Shown in pieces: positions 53,008-63,561 of a stretch of DNA of 64,000 nt; the first letter of the stretch is position 1, and every line of letters starts with the position of its first letter. The position numbers and the translations under genes are program-made. The stretch is from contig CP094668.1 in NCBI GenBank assembly GCA_022836915.1, forward strand, positions 5,084,001 through 5,148,000, read 5' to 3'. This DNA comes from Paenibacillus sp. OVF10 (GTDB lineage Bacteria; Bacillota; Bacilli; Paenibacillales; Paenibacillaceae). The notes below the pieces were generated by a model. It worked only from the letters and a program-made list of their open reading frames with translations, was not told the DNA's origin and made no database searches.

Positions 53008-53882
53008 GAGTTACTCCCCACCTTTTCCTTGCGTTGTCCGCCGTACAGTTGATCCAGAACACCATCCGCAGCATTAAATACATGCTCTTCGGCCGGGAAC
53101 GAACGATCTTTAACTTCTTTCACGTAAGCTTCGATGCTCGTTCTGATTAATGTACCCACATCTCCATAGGTTTTGACAAATCGTTTGGGCGTATACGGAG
53201 AGGCGTATTGAACCGCATCGTGGAATACCAGTACCTGACCATCACAGCCTCGACCTGCTCCAATTCCAATGGTAGGGATGGACAGTTCCTCCGAGATCGC
53301 CCGTGCAACTTCTTCCGTAACCAGTTCAAGCACGATACCAAACGCACCAGCAGCTTCCAGGGCTTTGGCTTCGTCCATTAAACGTTTCGCATCCGCTGCA
53401 TCCTTGCCCTGAATGCGGTAACCACCAATCTGATTAACCGATTGAGGTGTCAGTCCGATATGCCCAAGAACAGGTACGCCTGCTTGCACGACTGCTCTAA
53501 CGGTGTCCGCAATCTCGACTCCGCCTTCCATTTTAACCGCATGGGCATGCCCCTCTTGCATCAGTCGACGTACACCCTTAAGCGTCTCATCCACGCTGCC
53601 ATGATAGGTCATAAAAGGCATATCAGCCACAATAAACGTCTTCTCAGCACCGCGCACTACGGAACGTGTGTGGTACACCATGTCGTCGATGGTCACCGGA
53701 AGCGTCGAGTTATAACCCAGTACTACATTGCCGAGTGAATCACCAACCAGGATCAGATCGATACCTGCTTCCTCTGCGAGGAGCGCTGTTGGATAATCGT
53801 AAGCCGTGATCATACTAAGCGGCACGCCATCCTGCTTATATTTTTTCATTTTCACAATATTCAACGCTTGTTTGTTCGCCAT
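53004..53882 (-). CDS. panB: Ketopantoate hydroxymethyltransferase
   Basis: An intact 292-aa TIM-barrel enzyme using methylene-THF to make ketopantoate. Motifs MITAYDYPTALLAEEAGIDLILVGDSLGN, VKMEGG and GHIGLTPQSVNQIGGY. First gene of panBCD. Its long upstream leader carries tandem hairpins and a terminator. Confidence 0.96.
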   Translation of the reverse strand: MANKQALNIVKMKKYKQDGVPLSMITAYDYPTALLAEEAGIDLILVGDSLGNVVLGYNSTLPVTIDDMVYHTRSVVRGAEKTFIVADMPFMTYHGSVDETLKGVRRLMQEGHAHAVKMEGGVEIADTVRAVVQAGVPVLGHIGLTPQSVNQIGGYRIQGKDAADAKRLMDEAKALEAAGAFGIVLELVTEEVARAISEELSIPTIGIGAGRGCDGQVLVFHDAVQYASPYTPKRFVKTYGDVGTLIRTSIEAYVKEVKDRSFPAEEHVFNAADGVLDQLYGGQRKEKVGSNS

Positions 53883-53921
53883 TTTCTCTCATGGCTCCTT
53901 TCTTCTTTTCAAATAAACGCA

Positions 53922-53955
53922 ACAAAAAAACCTTTAGTTTTCCACTAAAAAGTCC
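53922..53955 (-). terminator. Possible attenuator terminator in the panB leader
   Basis: TTTAGT-(GGAAA)-ACTAAA stem extended by flanking T/A pairs, followed by GGTTTTTTT on the minus strand, 40-70 nt before panB. It is 270 nt downstream of birA, so more likely a leader attenuator than the birA terminator. Confidence 0.55.
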
Positions 53956-54017
53956 CGAAAAGTCAAAAAAGAGTCACTTGCGATCGTCCCTTCTGTCTCG
54001 GTCCTCTTCGGCTCAGA

Positions 54018-54130
54018 GCAGAATCCAACAACTCACTTAAACGTATTTCATTCTTGCACTGTGGTCTGCTTATATAAAACACATCAAAGCAGAACAAAGG
54101 TTACTGTTACGAGAGTGCAATTCGGTCTGC
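54018..54130 (-). ncRNA. Tandem hairpin RNA element in the panBCD leader
   Basis: Two consecutive elements (54089-54130 and 54018-54069) each start GCAGACC and end TTCTGC on the minus strand, so GCAGA/TCTGC pairs close each one, and both carry a TTGCA/GTGCA segment near the 5' side. This tandem arrangement before panB fits the published 'pan' RNA motif, which also occurs in tandem upstream of pantothenate genes. I could not compare with the consensus. Confidence 0.5.
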
Positions 54131-54156
54131 ATTAGCCGATATCGCCTCACGAACAC

Positions 54157-54165
54157 AGTATACCA
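54157..54165 (-). promoter_or_regulatory. Extended -10 promoter candidate for panBCD
   Basis: TGG-TATACT on the minus strand is an extended -10. The -35 (GTGAAG) is poor. Transcription from here gives a leader of about 270 nt. Confidence 0.45.
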
Positions 54166-54225
54166 AAGTTCTGCTCAAACTTCACGTCTTATGTTCATTT
54201 TACCAGTGAAAATTCGACAAATTGT

Positions 54226-55203
54226 TTATGATTTCCAAGAAATCTCACCAGAGATGATTAGTGTATGTTCTCCATCGTGCTTCTCCACGATAAGTGCTCC
54301 AGAAGGGTCAAGACCAATTGCCTTCCCTTCAATGACACCATGAGGATTCGTCACTGTAATCTCTCGATTCATCGATACGGACAGTGCCTCCCATAGAGCT
54401 GAGATCACACCAAATCCTTCTTTTTGATACAAAAAATACAACTGTTCAAGCTCCGTCAGAATGGCAGCCGTTAGTTTGGTACGATCAACGGATTGACCCG
54501 TCTCCATCTTGAGCGAAGTAGCGATTGTGGTCAGATCTTCCGGATAATCCTCGGGATCAAAATTCACGTCAACGCCTATACCTGCAATACAATATCTGAC
54601 TTCATGATCTTCCACCGTGGATTCAAGCAATATGCCGCATACCTTGCGCCCATCAATCAATAAATCATTTGGCCATTTGATGCCTGCATCAGCTCCTGAA
54701 CAAGCTCGAACGGCACGACATACAGCCACTCCTGTTAATAAAGTTAACTGCGGCGTATGCTGAAGTGGTAGATCAGGGCGTAACAGGACACTCATCCAGA
54801 TTCCTTTACCCGGAGGAGAGAACCACTGTCGACCGAAACGTCCTCTTCCTCCTGTTTGTTCTTCCGCAATGACCACAGCACCTTCTGCCTGCCCTTGCTC
54901 AGCTAGCTTGAGAACATCCCCTTGCGTAGACAGGGTCGAAGTCAACAAAACAGCCTTACGGCCAAAAACGGTTGTATCCAGAGCCAATTGGAGGCCAGTA
55001 GCGTCAATGCTATCCGGCTTCGTTACCAGACGGTATCCTTTGCGGGATACAGCTTCAAACTCATAACCCATGTCTCGTAACTTGTTCACATGTTTCCACA
55101 CAGCGGTCCGACTGATGGACAGATTACGGCTGATCTCTTCACCTGATACGAATCGTCCTTCTGCATTTAATAACATATGTAACAGATCTTCATGTTTGGT
55201 CAT
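54226..55203 (-). CDS. birA: Bifunctional biotin--protein ligase / repressor
   Basis: 325 aa, intact. Winged HTH (residues 1-65, VSGEEISRNLSISRTAVWKHVNKL), ligase domain with the biotin loop GGRGRFGRQWFSPPGKGIW, IKWPNDLLIDGRKVCGIL, and C-terminal SH3-like domain. Attaches biotin to carboxylases and probably represses biotin genes. Its start overlaps cca by 14 bp. Confidence 0.95.
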   Translation of the reverse strand: MTKHEDLLHMLLNAEGRFVSGEEISRNLSISRTAVWKHVNKLRDMGYEFEAVSRKGYRLVTKPDSIDATGLQLALDTTVFGRKAVLLTSTLSTQGDVLKLAEQGQAEGAVVIAEEQTGGRGRFGRQWFSPPGKGIWMSVLLRPDLPLQHTPQLTLLTGVAVCRAVRACSGADAGIKWPNDLLIDGRKVCGILLESTVEDHEVRYCIAGIGVDVNFDPEDYPEDLTTIATSLKMETGQSVDRTKLTAAILTELEQLYFLYQKEGFGVISALWEALSVSMNREITVTNPHGVIEGKAIGLDPSGALIVEKHDGEHTLIISGEISWKS

Positions 55204-56490
55204 CTTGAACCACCCGCTTCACTTCTGCACTTAGTGCTGCATGCTGATTCTCTATCGTTCCAATCGCTGTTTCTCGTAACAAATGTTTCATCAGTTGACC
55301 CAGCCAAGGCCCGCCTTTGCGCTGCACCATTTGTAACACTTGTTCCCCTGTGATATCCAGCTCTTTCAAGTCATGCACAGGGATCGATTGACTCCATTTG
55401 GCTGCAAGTTCTTGAACCAAAACAACCTGCATTGCTGCCTGTTCGGACTGATTCCGCCATCCTGCTGGCAGTGTAGACTGTATTTGAAGCCAATCATCCG
55501 CCGCCTGAACACCACAAGCCAGAACAGTAACGATCCAATCGGAACGGAGACTGACCGTATCCTTCTGCTCCTGAACGGAAGTATGAATCAACTGTTCCAC
55601 CTGAAGGACCCTGTTATTCGAGAACGATGTTCATTGGAGAATGTCCACTGACGTAATAATACATCTGCTTCATCCTTACTATAACCGCCAGCAATCAGGA
55701 TGAGTGACCAACGAAGCAACACATGCTGACCTGACAATTGTTCCAGATCGGATAACAACGTCTTGTTAAAACGCGCCGAGCTAACTGGCGCTTTGATGTG
55801 CGCAAGCGCATCACTTCTGTATAACAGCTCCAATCCTTTTAATGGATGGGGTCCCGACATCATTTTTACCATCTCGGTGCGTACTCGTTCCATCGCTATA
55901 TGTTGAAGCAGGTCTTTCTGCCTTACAAGACCCTTCCACGTGTTATGAGCAATTTTGAAATCAAATACGGAAGCAAACCGGACACAGCGGAGCATCCGCA
56001 GTGCATCTTCACCAAATCGTTCCATCGCAGAACCCACACACCTGACTCGCTCTTCCTTGATATCTGCCTGTCCACCAAACGGGTCAACGATTGTCCCAGT
56101 GACGTCCATAGCAAGAGCGTTCATCGTGAAGTCACGCCGTTGTAAGTCTTCCTTGATATCCTGAACAAATTGAACCGCAGCTGGTCTGCGGTTATCCTGA
56201 TACTCGGATTCTGTTCGAAAGGTGGTCACTTCAAAATAATAACCGCCTGAACGAACGGTAACCGTACCGTGTTGCAAACCTGTAGGAATACAATCGTCAA
56301 ACAGTTCCATGACTTGCTGAGGAGAAGCAGATGTCGTGATATCCATATCGTCTACAACTCGTTCCAGCAATTCGTCACGAACGCAACCACCTACCCAATA
56401 TGCCTTGTAGCCATGTTTGTTTAATGTTGTGAGTACATTCTCACTTTGAATTGCCATTTCACGATCTACCTGTGTCCATTGAACCACCAC
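55190..56490 (-). CDS. cca: CCA-adding tRNA nucleotidyltransferase (one frameshift)
   Basis: 433 aa after one base is restored in the C run at 55609-55611 (SRITGVLQVEQLIHTSVQ). Class II nucleotidyltransferase: GGCVRDELLERVVDDMDITT (DxD), RRDFTMNALAMD, EDALRMLRCVRFAS. It repairs tRNA 3' ends and is essential or nearly so, which argues that the frameshift is a sequence error. GTG start 56490 lies 4-5 nt after AGAGGTG. Confidence 0.93.
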
Positions 56491-56550
56491 ATATCACCTC
56501 TTCTCTTGCCTGTTGTGGTATGCACAGTATAATTTCGTCAAACAAATTGA

Positions 56551-57710
56551 TTAACCGCAAACCGGCTTCAAGTTCGGAACTTCCCTTCCCAGCACCCGGT
56601 AATAAATCTGTTCATATTCATGCCGAATGGCATCATTGCAAAAGTCGTGATGTGCGCGTTGAAGACACGCTTCCCTGAACTCCGCAGCCAAACGATCATC
56701 TGTTAACAAACGGATTGTGTTCTCGGCCATGGATTGTGTATCCCCGATCGCGGATAAGAATCCCGTCTTACCGTGTAATACCAGTTCCGGAATTCCTCCG
56801 GCCTGTGAACCGATCGTGGGTACGCCACAAGCCATTGCTTCGAGCGCCACAAGTCCGAAACTTTCCTTCTCCGATGGAAGCATCAACACGTCTGCCATGG
56901 AAATGACCTGAGCAATGTCATCCTGTTTGCCAAGGAAATGAACTTTATCATTCAACCCGAGATCATTAATTTTCCATTGCATCTTCGGCAAATCAGGTCC
57001 TTCACCAACAAATAACAGTTTGGCAGGAACCTGCTCCTGTACCTGACGGAAGACCTCTACCACATCCTGAGTTCTCTTCACCGGTCGGAAATTGGAGATG
57101 TGCATTAATATTTTTCGTCGGGCGCAGCGAAGTCTCTTCGCAGACTGGCAGCATCCCGCGGATAATATATTCGTTTGTCAATAAAATTATAGGTTAGATC
57201 GATTGGGCGCTGAATATCCAGCAGTTCGACCGTTTCTCGAATCAAATCTTGTGATACGGCAGTAACCGCGTCACTTTCATTAATGGCTAGACGGATCAGA
57301 TCCTTCAGAGATTCATCCTGAGCCAGAACCGTAATATCCGTTCCATGTAACGTGGTAACCACTTTAAGGCCGTCCCCTACCATTTGTTTCGCAAGAAAGG
57401 CGCATACTGCGTGTGGCACGGCATAGTGAACATGCAGCAGATCGAGCTGCTGTGACTTAGCCACCTGAGCCATCTTTGTTGCCAGTGACAGGTCATACGG
57501 AGGGTAACGGAAAACATAATAATCATTTACTTCAACTTCGTGATAAAAAATATTTTTCTGGAACGTACCCAGTCTGAACGGGATACTGTTGGCAATAAAA
57601 TGAACCTGATGCCCCTGTTCGGCAAGTAATTTGCCCAGCTCCGTTGCGACAACGCCAGACCCGCCGAGGGACGGATAACAGGTGATGCCGATTTTTAGCT
57701 TTTTATCCAT
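56551..57710 (-). CDS. bshA: Bacillithiol synthesis glycosyltransferase BshA (one frameshift)
   Basis: 386 aa after one base is restored in the T run at 57111-57115 ([18 protein letters not shown]). GT4 family: [79 protein letters not shown]. Joins UDP-GlcNAc and malate in bacillithiol synthesis. Downstream of bshB1 and mgsA, as in B. subtilis. Confidence 0.95.
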
Positions 57711-57794
57711 CCTGTGGACGCTCCTTTGATCTCCCGCTTCATGCAGGTTGATATAATGCAATGGAATAATGAAACCCTTCGTTTCATTAAACGT

Positions 57795-58493
57795 TTATTG
57801 GGCACCCGAGCCAAATTGATGAACCACGTAAGGTGTAATTGTAGCAAAACCTTCTGCAAACGGGATGAGACTGCGTTGTCCGAGCAAGGAATCACGGGCT
57901 CTTACACGTTCGATATACCCTTGATTCAATGGCGTCGAGACCGCTCCGTCTCCCAGTTCGAATTGGGAACGATAAGAGAGCAATGAGGCTTCTTTTTGCT
58001 CATAGTGTTCCGTAATATCGACAATCAAATCCGTAGGCCCGATGTCATTAATAAAGTAAAAATAAAGTTCCTTCACCTGCACGGCAGGCATGTCCGGCAT
58101 ATAGTTGCGAAGCTTGGCGTTAAATACAGCCTCCTGCACAAGCTTACTGCAATTGACGTGATCCGGATGACGATCTTCCCAATACGGAGCAAACACCATC
58201 CGAGGGGCATGACGCCGTATCTCAGCCGTCACCGCCTGTACATGGTCAGGCGTAAGATACAAGCCACGATCAGGAAGCCCCAGATTCGTTCGACACGAAA
58301 GACCGAGGACGCGGGAGGCTTGCTCCGCTTCCTCGGTTCTGCGCTCTACTGTTCCGTTGGAAGACATCTCAGCACGAGTCAGATCACACACGCCTACTTT
58401 CAAGCCAGCAGCGGTATGTTTGGCAATCGTTCCACCCATACCAATCTCCGCATCGTCTGCATGTGCTCCAAAGATGAGAATATCCAGACTCAT
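57795..58493 (-). CDS. bshB1: Bacillithiol biosynthesis deacetylase BshB1
   Basis: 232 aa, intact. LmbE/PIG-L fold: zinc motif [14 protein letters not shown] (His12-x2-Asp) and [15 protein letters not shown]. Deacetylates GlcNAc-malate, the step after BshA. Overlaps the mgsA stop by 4 bp. Confidence 0.95.
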   Translation of the reverse strand: MSLDILIFGAHADDAEIGMGGTIAKHTAAGLKVGVCDLTRAEMSSNGTVERRTEEAEQASRVLGLSCRTNLGLPDRGLYLTPDHVQAVTAEIRRHAPRMVFAPYWEDRHPDHVNCSKLVQEAVFNAKLRNYMPDMPAVQVKELYFYFINDIGPTDLIVDITEHYEQKEASLLSYRSQFELGDGAVSTPLNQGYIERVRARDSLLGQRSLIPFAEGFATITPYVVHQFGSGAQ

Positions 58494-58930
58494 TCGGTAT
58501 CACCCGAATTCAATCCAGCCTCCGGCTTGTATTTATGTACCAGCTCTCTCCAGGCAAAATCACCACGATCCAGAGCCTTAACCAGAATCTCAGCGGTTGC
58601 GATATTGGTGGCAAGTGGAATTCCCTGCACATCACAAAGACGCAGCAACGCATTAATATCCGGCTCGTGAGGTTGTGCCATCAGTGGATCACGCAAGAAA
58701 ATAATCAGATCCATCTCATTTTGCGCAACCAAAGCTCCAATCTGCTGATCTCCGCCCAGTGGGCCTGATTCGAATCGATGAATCTTCAGCGACGTTCCTT
58801 CCATAATACGAAGGCCTGTTGTTCCTGTAGAATACAATTGATGGTCCGTAAAAACAGGCTCATATGCCGTCACGAAGTTAACCATCTCTTCTTTTTTACG
58901 ATCATGGGCGATAAATGCTATTTTCAACAT
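58490..58930 (-). CDS. mgsA: Methylglyoxal synthase
   Basis: 146 aa, intact. Motifs [57 protein letters not shown]. Converts dihydroxyacetone phosphate to methylglyoxal. Coupled to bshB1, so methylglyoxal production and bacillithiol, its detoxifying thiol, are co-expressed. Confidence 0.96.
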   Translation of the reverse strand: MLKIAFIAHDRKKEEMVNFVTAYEPVFTDHQLYSTGTTGLRIMEGTSLKIHRFESGPLGGDQQIGALVAQNEMDLIIFLRDPLMAQPHEPDINALLRLCDVQGIPLATNIATAEILVKALDRGDFAWRELVHKYKPEAGLNSGDTE

Positions 58931-58941
58931 GACAATCTCCT

Positions 58942-59745
58942 TTAGTCGATAAAGTGGTCAAATCCGTAGATCATTCCTGTATATTCCATAACCTTTTGCA
59001 CACCAATTTTAACACCAGGCATATAACCTGCGCGCTCATAGGAGTCATGCCGAATTTTGAGTGACTGTCCATAGTCTCCGAAAACAACTTCCTGCTGCGC
59101 GAATACGCCAGGCAATCGTACACTGTGAATTCGGAAGCCGTTGTAATAACCGCCGCGTGATCCTTCAATGGTTTCTTCCTCATTCGGGTTACCCTGACGA
59201 AGTTCTTCCCGATTGGCAGCAATCAGTTCAGCAGTTTTGATCGCTGTTCCAGAAGGAGCATCCAGCTTCTGATCCCCGTGATATTCGATAATCTCCACAT
59301 TTGGCATATGTTTGGCAGCCTGTGCTGCGAATCGCATCATCAAAATGGCACCGATCGAGAAGTTAGGGGCAATAAGCCCTCCAATTCCTTTGTCCTGACA
59401 TTGCTTGTCCAACTGTTCAATCTGCTCCGGCGTAAAGCCGGTAACACCCATGACAGGTCTGACTCCATGACGGATCGCGATCTCGGTATGTGTAAAAGCA
59501 TATTGCGGCACTGTAAAATCAACCATAACCTGCGGTTTTGTTTTGGCAAAAGCCATTTCGATATCATCAGTCACCAGCACCCCACACTCTGGTAAACCAA
59601 CAAGGGTTCCTGCATCCGTGCCTGCTCCGGAGCGGTTGACAGCCGCTGCAAGCTCCAATTCCGGGTCCTGAAGTACCAATTTCACAACTTCACGGCCCAT
59701 ACGGCCAGCCGCTCCGATCACGGCAACTCTGATTACTTCACTCAT
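58942..59745 (-). CDS. dapB: 4-Hydroxy-tetrahydrodipicolinate reductase
   Basis: 267 aa, intact. NAD(P) fold [18 protein letters not shown], substrate motif [18 protein letters not shown], and [16 protein letters not shown]. Lysine and dipicolinate pathway. 11 bp upstream of mgsA. Confidence 0.97.
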   Translation of the reverse strand: MSEVIRVAVIGAAGRMGREVVKLVLQDPELELAAAVNRSGAGTDAGTLVGLPECGVLVTDDIEMAFAKTKPQVMVDFTVPQYAFTHTEIAIRHGVRPVMGVTGFTPEQIEQLDKQCQDKGIGGLIAPNFSIGAILMMRFAAQAAKHMPNVEIIEYHGDQKLDAPSGTAIKTAELIAANREELRQGNPNEEETIEGSRGGYYNGFRIHSVRLPGVFAQQEVVFGDYGQSLKIRHDSYERAGYMPGVKIGVQKVMEYTGMIYGFDHFID

Positions 59746-59825
59746 ATTGACTGCATCTCCTCGCTATGTTGGATCATATCGTAGAATCCATTTCAACTCG
59801 AAAGAAATCTTTGTAAAATGAATTC

Positions 59826-60350
59826 TTATTGAATGGATTTCATACGTTGCTTGATTTCCTGTAACATCTGATGCAGTTGCCCATTCTGCGGGTCCAGCAA
59901 AATTGCCTCACGCAGCGCCTGAATTGCATATTCAAATTCATTCAAATCACTGTAAGCCAGGGCAAGCATAACATGAGCTTCCACTGAGAGCGGATCAAGT
60001 TTGACCGCTTCTTGCAGAAGCGTAGACGCTTCCACATACCGCTCCTGTGTTGCAATACCCGCCTGCTCCAACAGCAACTTCGCTCTGGAGGTCAACTCTT
60101 TTGCTTCCAACGTCTGCAGATGCAAGATATACTCTTCTGTTCCTGGCGACAATTCAACCGCCTTACGTGCATATTCAAGCGCTGGAACCAGATGTTTGCT
60201 GCGGGCGTGTGTAATGGAACAGCGATAATATAACTCCGCATGTTTTGGATGAGCGCGAATGGCTGACTCGAACCAACGAATCGCCTGCTCAAAATCATTT
60301 TGCAATATACAGCGGTAAGCCTGCTGCATATATTCTTCCGGTTTCATCAT
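59826..60350 (-). CDS. TPR-repeat protein
   Basis: 174 aa. TPR-like repeats (YRCILQNDFEQAIRWFESAIRAHPKHAELYYR, HLVPALEYARKAVELSP, YVEASTLLQEAVKLDPLSVEAH, LNEFEYAIQALREAILLDPQNG). ATG 60350 (MMKPEEY) follows GGGGAGGG by about 10 nt. Between ypjD and dapB. Partner unknown. Confidence 0.8.
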   Translation of the reverse strand: MMKPEEYMQQAYRCILQNDFEQAIRWFESAIRAHPKHAELYYRCSITHARSKHLVPALEYARKAVELSPGTEEYILHLQTLEAKELTSRAKLLLEQAGIATQERYVEASTLLQEAVKLDPLSVEAHVMLALAYSDLNEFEYAIQALREAILLDPQNGQLHQMLQEIKQRMKSIQ

Positions 60351-60400
60351 TAAGCTGACCCTCCCCGATCGGGTGATGGTACAGCATATGTAATCTACGC

Positions 60401-60730
60401 CTAATCGGTGTTTTTGGGAGTCCACCGATTGGCATCGCGGGTGTTAAATTTATGCATGACTTTATCGTGCGCCTCAGCCAGATCAATTCCCAGTGAGTTC
60501 GCAAAACAAATCGTGATAAATAAAATATCTCCAAGCTCAAGTTCAATGGAATTGGCTGCTTCGGAAGATTTCTTCGGCTTTTCGCCGAACTCATGATTCA
60601 CTTCCCTGGCGAGCTCTCCAACCTCTTCAGACATCCGGGCCAACATGGCCAGAGGACTGAAATACCCCTCCTTGAACTGGGAGATATACTGATCAACCTC
60701 ACGCTGCATTTCTGCGATGCTTTTCTCCAT
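60401..60730 (-). CDS. ypjD: MazG-like nucleotide pyrophosphohydrolase
   Basis: 109 aa, intact. The MazG metal motif is present as SEEVGELAREVNHEFG and ELELGDILFITICFANSLGIDL (ExxE ... ExxD). Probably hydrolyses aberrant NTPs. Same place as ypjD in B. subtilis, beside ypjC and dapB. Confidence 0.88.
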   Translation of the reverse strand: MEKSIAEMQREVDQYISQFKEGYFSPLAMLARMSEEVGELAREVNHEFGEKPKKSSEAANSIELELGDILFITICFANSLGIDLAEAHDKVMHKFNTRDANRWTPKNTD

Positions 60731-60902
60731 GAGAACGGATTCTCCTTTAGAAATGATGTCGTATTTGTTCCTAATAATATCAGTTATTTAGATTCACTTC
60801 CACCATCATCAGCGACAAATCATTTTTAAAGAATCAATAAACAGGTATACTAGATGGGAATGATTGCTTCTTCATTCTAATTTATCTACAGCGAGGGATC
60901 TT

Positions 60903-61771
60903 ATGAGCACTGCCAAAACCTGGATTCAAGTTAAACTGGTTCTTCCCATCGTGCTGGGTACAGCCTTATATGCCTTTGGGCTCCTTTATTTCATAATCCC
61001 CAACCAGCTTATGGAAGGTGGCCTCACCGGGGTTACGGTGCTGATCAATTACGCTTTTGGCATCTCACCTTCACTTACAACCTTAATTCTGAATGTTCCT
61101 CTCTTTCTGATCGGGCTCAAAATTTTGGGCGGCAGACAGATGATCTATACGGGTATCGGAATCGGGGCACTGACCGTTTTTCTATGGTTGTTTGAGAAGT
61201 TGATTCATCTGGGGTGGATTGAACCATTACATACCGAGAATGACCTCCTGCTCGCAGCCCTATATGCAGGTGTCACCCTAGGAGCCGGCCTTGGCATTGT
61301 TTTTCGTTGGGGCGGAACGACGGGCGGTTCGGACATCATTGCCCGTATTCTCAACCGAAAGTATGGATGGAGTATGGGCCGAGTATTACTGGGCATCGAC
61401 TTCGTCATTATCGGGCTCTCTCTCATCTACATCCCCAAAGAAAAATTCTGTATACGCTCGTAGCTGTATTCATAGCCTCCAAAGTCATCGACTTTATTCA
61501 GGAAGGTGCATATTCTGCCCGGGCATTTATGATCATTAGTGACCATGCACCCGAGATTGCCGACCAGATCACACGGGATATGGATCGTGGAGTTACCCTT
61601 ATTCCAGCCATTGGCGCGTACTCTAAACAGGCCAAACACATGGCCTACTGCGTGATCTCCAGGCAAGAGTTCAGGCGACTGCAGACGATTGTACGTTCCA
61701 TTGACCCCAGAGCATTTGTCATCATCAGCGATGTTCACGATGTACATGGAGAAGGTTTCAAAGAAAGTTGA
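60903..61771 (+). CDS. ypjC: YitT-family membrane protein, DUF2179 (one frameshift)
   Basis: 289 aa after one base is restored in the A run at 61441-61445 (IYIPKEKILYTLVAVFIASKVIDF). Five or six helices (LPIVLGTALYAFGLLYFIIP, LTTLILNVPLFLIGLKILGG, LLLAALYAGVTLGAGLGIVFRWGG) then a cytoplasmic DUF2179 (ISRQEFRRLQTIVRSIDPRAFVIISDVHDVHGEGF). GAGGGA lies 4 nt before ATG 60903. It is the only + strand gene of the right half of the window. Transport substrate unknown. Confidence 0.88.
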
Positions 61772-61796
61772 TTCACTATACAGAAACTACAAGAAA

Positions 61797-61848
61797 ACCT
61801 CTTTTCGCATGAAGAGCCGTTAAAGTGGCTGTTTATGTGAAAAGAGGT
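61797..61848. terminator. Bidirectional terminator between ypjC and ypjB
   Basis: ACCTCTTTTC/GAAAAGAGGT with an inner AGCC/GGCT stem. Both ypjC (+) and ypjB (-) end here. Confidence 0.82.
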
Positions 61849-61890
61849 CTTTATATACCACATATAGACCAGGATCAAATTCATATTCAA

Positions 61891-62760
61891 TTAGCGCCGA
61901 AAAGGAAAAATCCCCTGCTGCTGCGCACGATATTTACGATATCCGGCGTAACTTAACGTCGCCACAATGACCGAACTAATGAGCAGCCCGGCTGCCCTGC
62001 GATCAGGACCCTGTACAAACGGTACAAAGGCACTCTCGTCCTTCTCGCGACCAAACAACTGGTTCACCAGTTCCTCCCCATGGCCCACCATGTTCTTTAA
62101 TTGAGCCAGATCAGGTTGCTTGGCAGCGGTAAGCCCTTTGGTATGAGATAACCAGGCGTCCATCTGAGCAATCTCATACGGTTCACGGCGAATCAGCGCG
62201 GCAGGACGAATCGTCTCATAATGCTCCTCCAGAACGGTGTAGCGGTTTGCAAGTACGGCCGCAGTTTGCCCTTGATTTGTAGCAGCGGATAAAGCGTCCA
62301 GATCGTTTTTCACGATTTTATAATACTGAAGCCATAAAGGCTTGGTTGGATTCGCGAGACTATCGGCTGCAAGTCTGAGCTTGGCAGAGGACTGCTGAAG
62401 AGAAGCATCGTCATTTTTCACCTTCACAACGGCTTGTTTCACTTCAACAATGGTTTCGGACAAGGCGTGAATGCCCTCAACCGTTGTTTGTCCCTCAAAG
62501 GAGATATGCTCCAGACTTTTACTGATACGCAGAATGCTTCCGCGCACTTCTTCAATATTATTCTCGAGCGCCTGACGATACAATATGGCTGCTTCCTCAT
62601 TCAGTTGTGCAATTGAATTGCTTGTGGACACTTGTTGATCTGAATTCGAATTCAATGCTTCACTTTGCGCGGATACACGATATGCTAAGTTCGTCCAAAG
62701 CAGCAGAGCTATGAACGATACCACCAATAAGCCAGTTTTGATCCCAAACGTTCTCTTCAT
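61891..62760 (-). CDS. ypjB: Sporulation protein YpjB
   Basis: 289 aa, intact. Signal peptide (GLLVVSFIALLLWTNLAYRVSAQ), a helical extracytoplasmic region, and one C-terminal helix (AAGLLISSVIVATLSYAGY). ATG 62760 (MKRTFG) has GGAGGG 6 nt upstream. Position between qcrC-ypjA and ypjC matches B. subtilis. Role in sporulation is from the family. Confidence 0.85.
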   Translation of the reverse strand: MKRTFGIKTGLLVVSFIALLLWTNLAYRVSAQSEALNSNSDQQVSTSNSIAQLNEEAAILYRQALENNIEEVRGSILRISKSLEHISFEGQTTVEGIHALSETIVEVKQAVVKVKNDDASLQQSSAKLRLAADSLANPTKPLWLQYYKIVKNDLDALSAATNQGQTAAVLANRYTVLEEHYETIRPAALIRREPYEIAQMDAWLSHTKGLTAAKQPDLAQLKNMVGHGEELVNQLFGREKDESAFVPFVQGPDRRAAGLLISSVIVATLSYAGYRKYRAQQQGIFPFRR

Positions 62761-62826
62761 GGACATCCCTCCCACCACCAATGTATGGCGGGGGACAGTT
62801 CGTTAGAACAAGCTCAAGATCGGATA

Positions 62827-63452
62827 TCAGGTTCGTCTCGCTTGTCTTAAGGCCAGCCACGCGCACAGAATGCTCACCAGTGTCAGTCCGAATGTGAAAT
62901 TACGCACACCATCTACATGATCATAGAGGGAAGCGGGTAACCAAGGGTAAATATCATATGTATAATCCATCGTATCGTTCAACAACGTCCAGAGACCTGC
63001 AACGACAAGGGAAGCCCAGCGGAAGCCGAAAAACGTACATAAATAAGAGCTTCAATGGCCATCGCACTATGCGAAGCAATCAACATCCAGTCTTGCCAGT
63101 GCTGTGTACCGCCTTGCATCCATCCAGCGAAAATAATGGACACGGCCCACACGCCATATTTCACAGATGTGACTACGGCAAGCGCCTGAATCACATGTCC
63201 GATCCGTTTGATAATGATGGACCGTGGTGGGTACAAAACCCATAACAACGCTAAAGTAAAAAACAAACTCGCTGTTGGACTATCTGGCACAAATACGATC
63301 TGCCACACCGGCTGCTCAGCCAGCGTCAATTTCATTTGCTCTCCATACCAGATGTATCCGTATACCGTTCCTACCGCATTACACCAAAATAATAGCCACA
63401 GGAAATAACGATTGGTTAGAAATTCCCTACTCCAGAAATACGATAAAGCCAC
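62827..63452 (-). CDS. ypjA: Membrane protein YpjA, DUF1405 (one frameshift)
   Basis: 208 aa after one base is restored in the A run at 63029-63033 (IYVRFFGFRWASLVVAGLW), ending LRQARRT at TGA 62827. Five or six helices (YFLWLLFWCNAVGTVYGYIW, ASLFFTLALLWVLYPP, YGVWAVSIIFAGWMQGG). GTG 63452 (VALSYFWSREFLTNRYF) is preferred, with GGAAGGGG about 9 nt upstream; the ATGs upstream have no ribosome binding site. Function unknown. Confidence 0.85.
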
Positions 63453-63561
63453 ATTCCCTGCCCCTTCCTTCATCATATATTGCGCACAATAAAGTGCTGT
63501 CCAAAAACACTTCAAAAAACCTGACCGCATAAACGATCAGGTTTCATTGGTTATTTCGATT

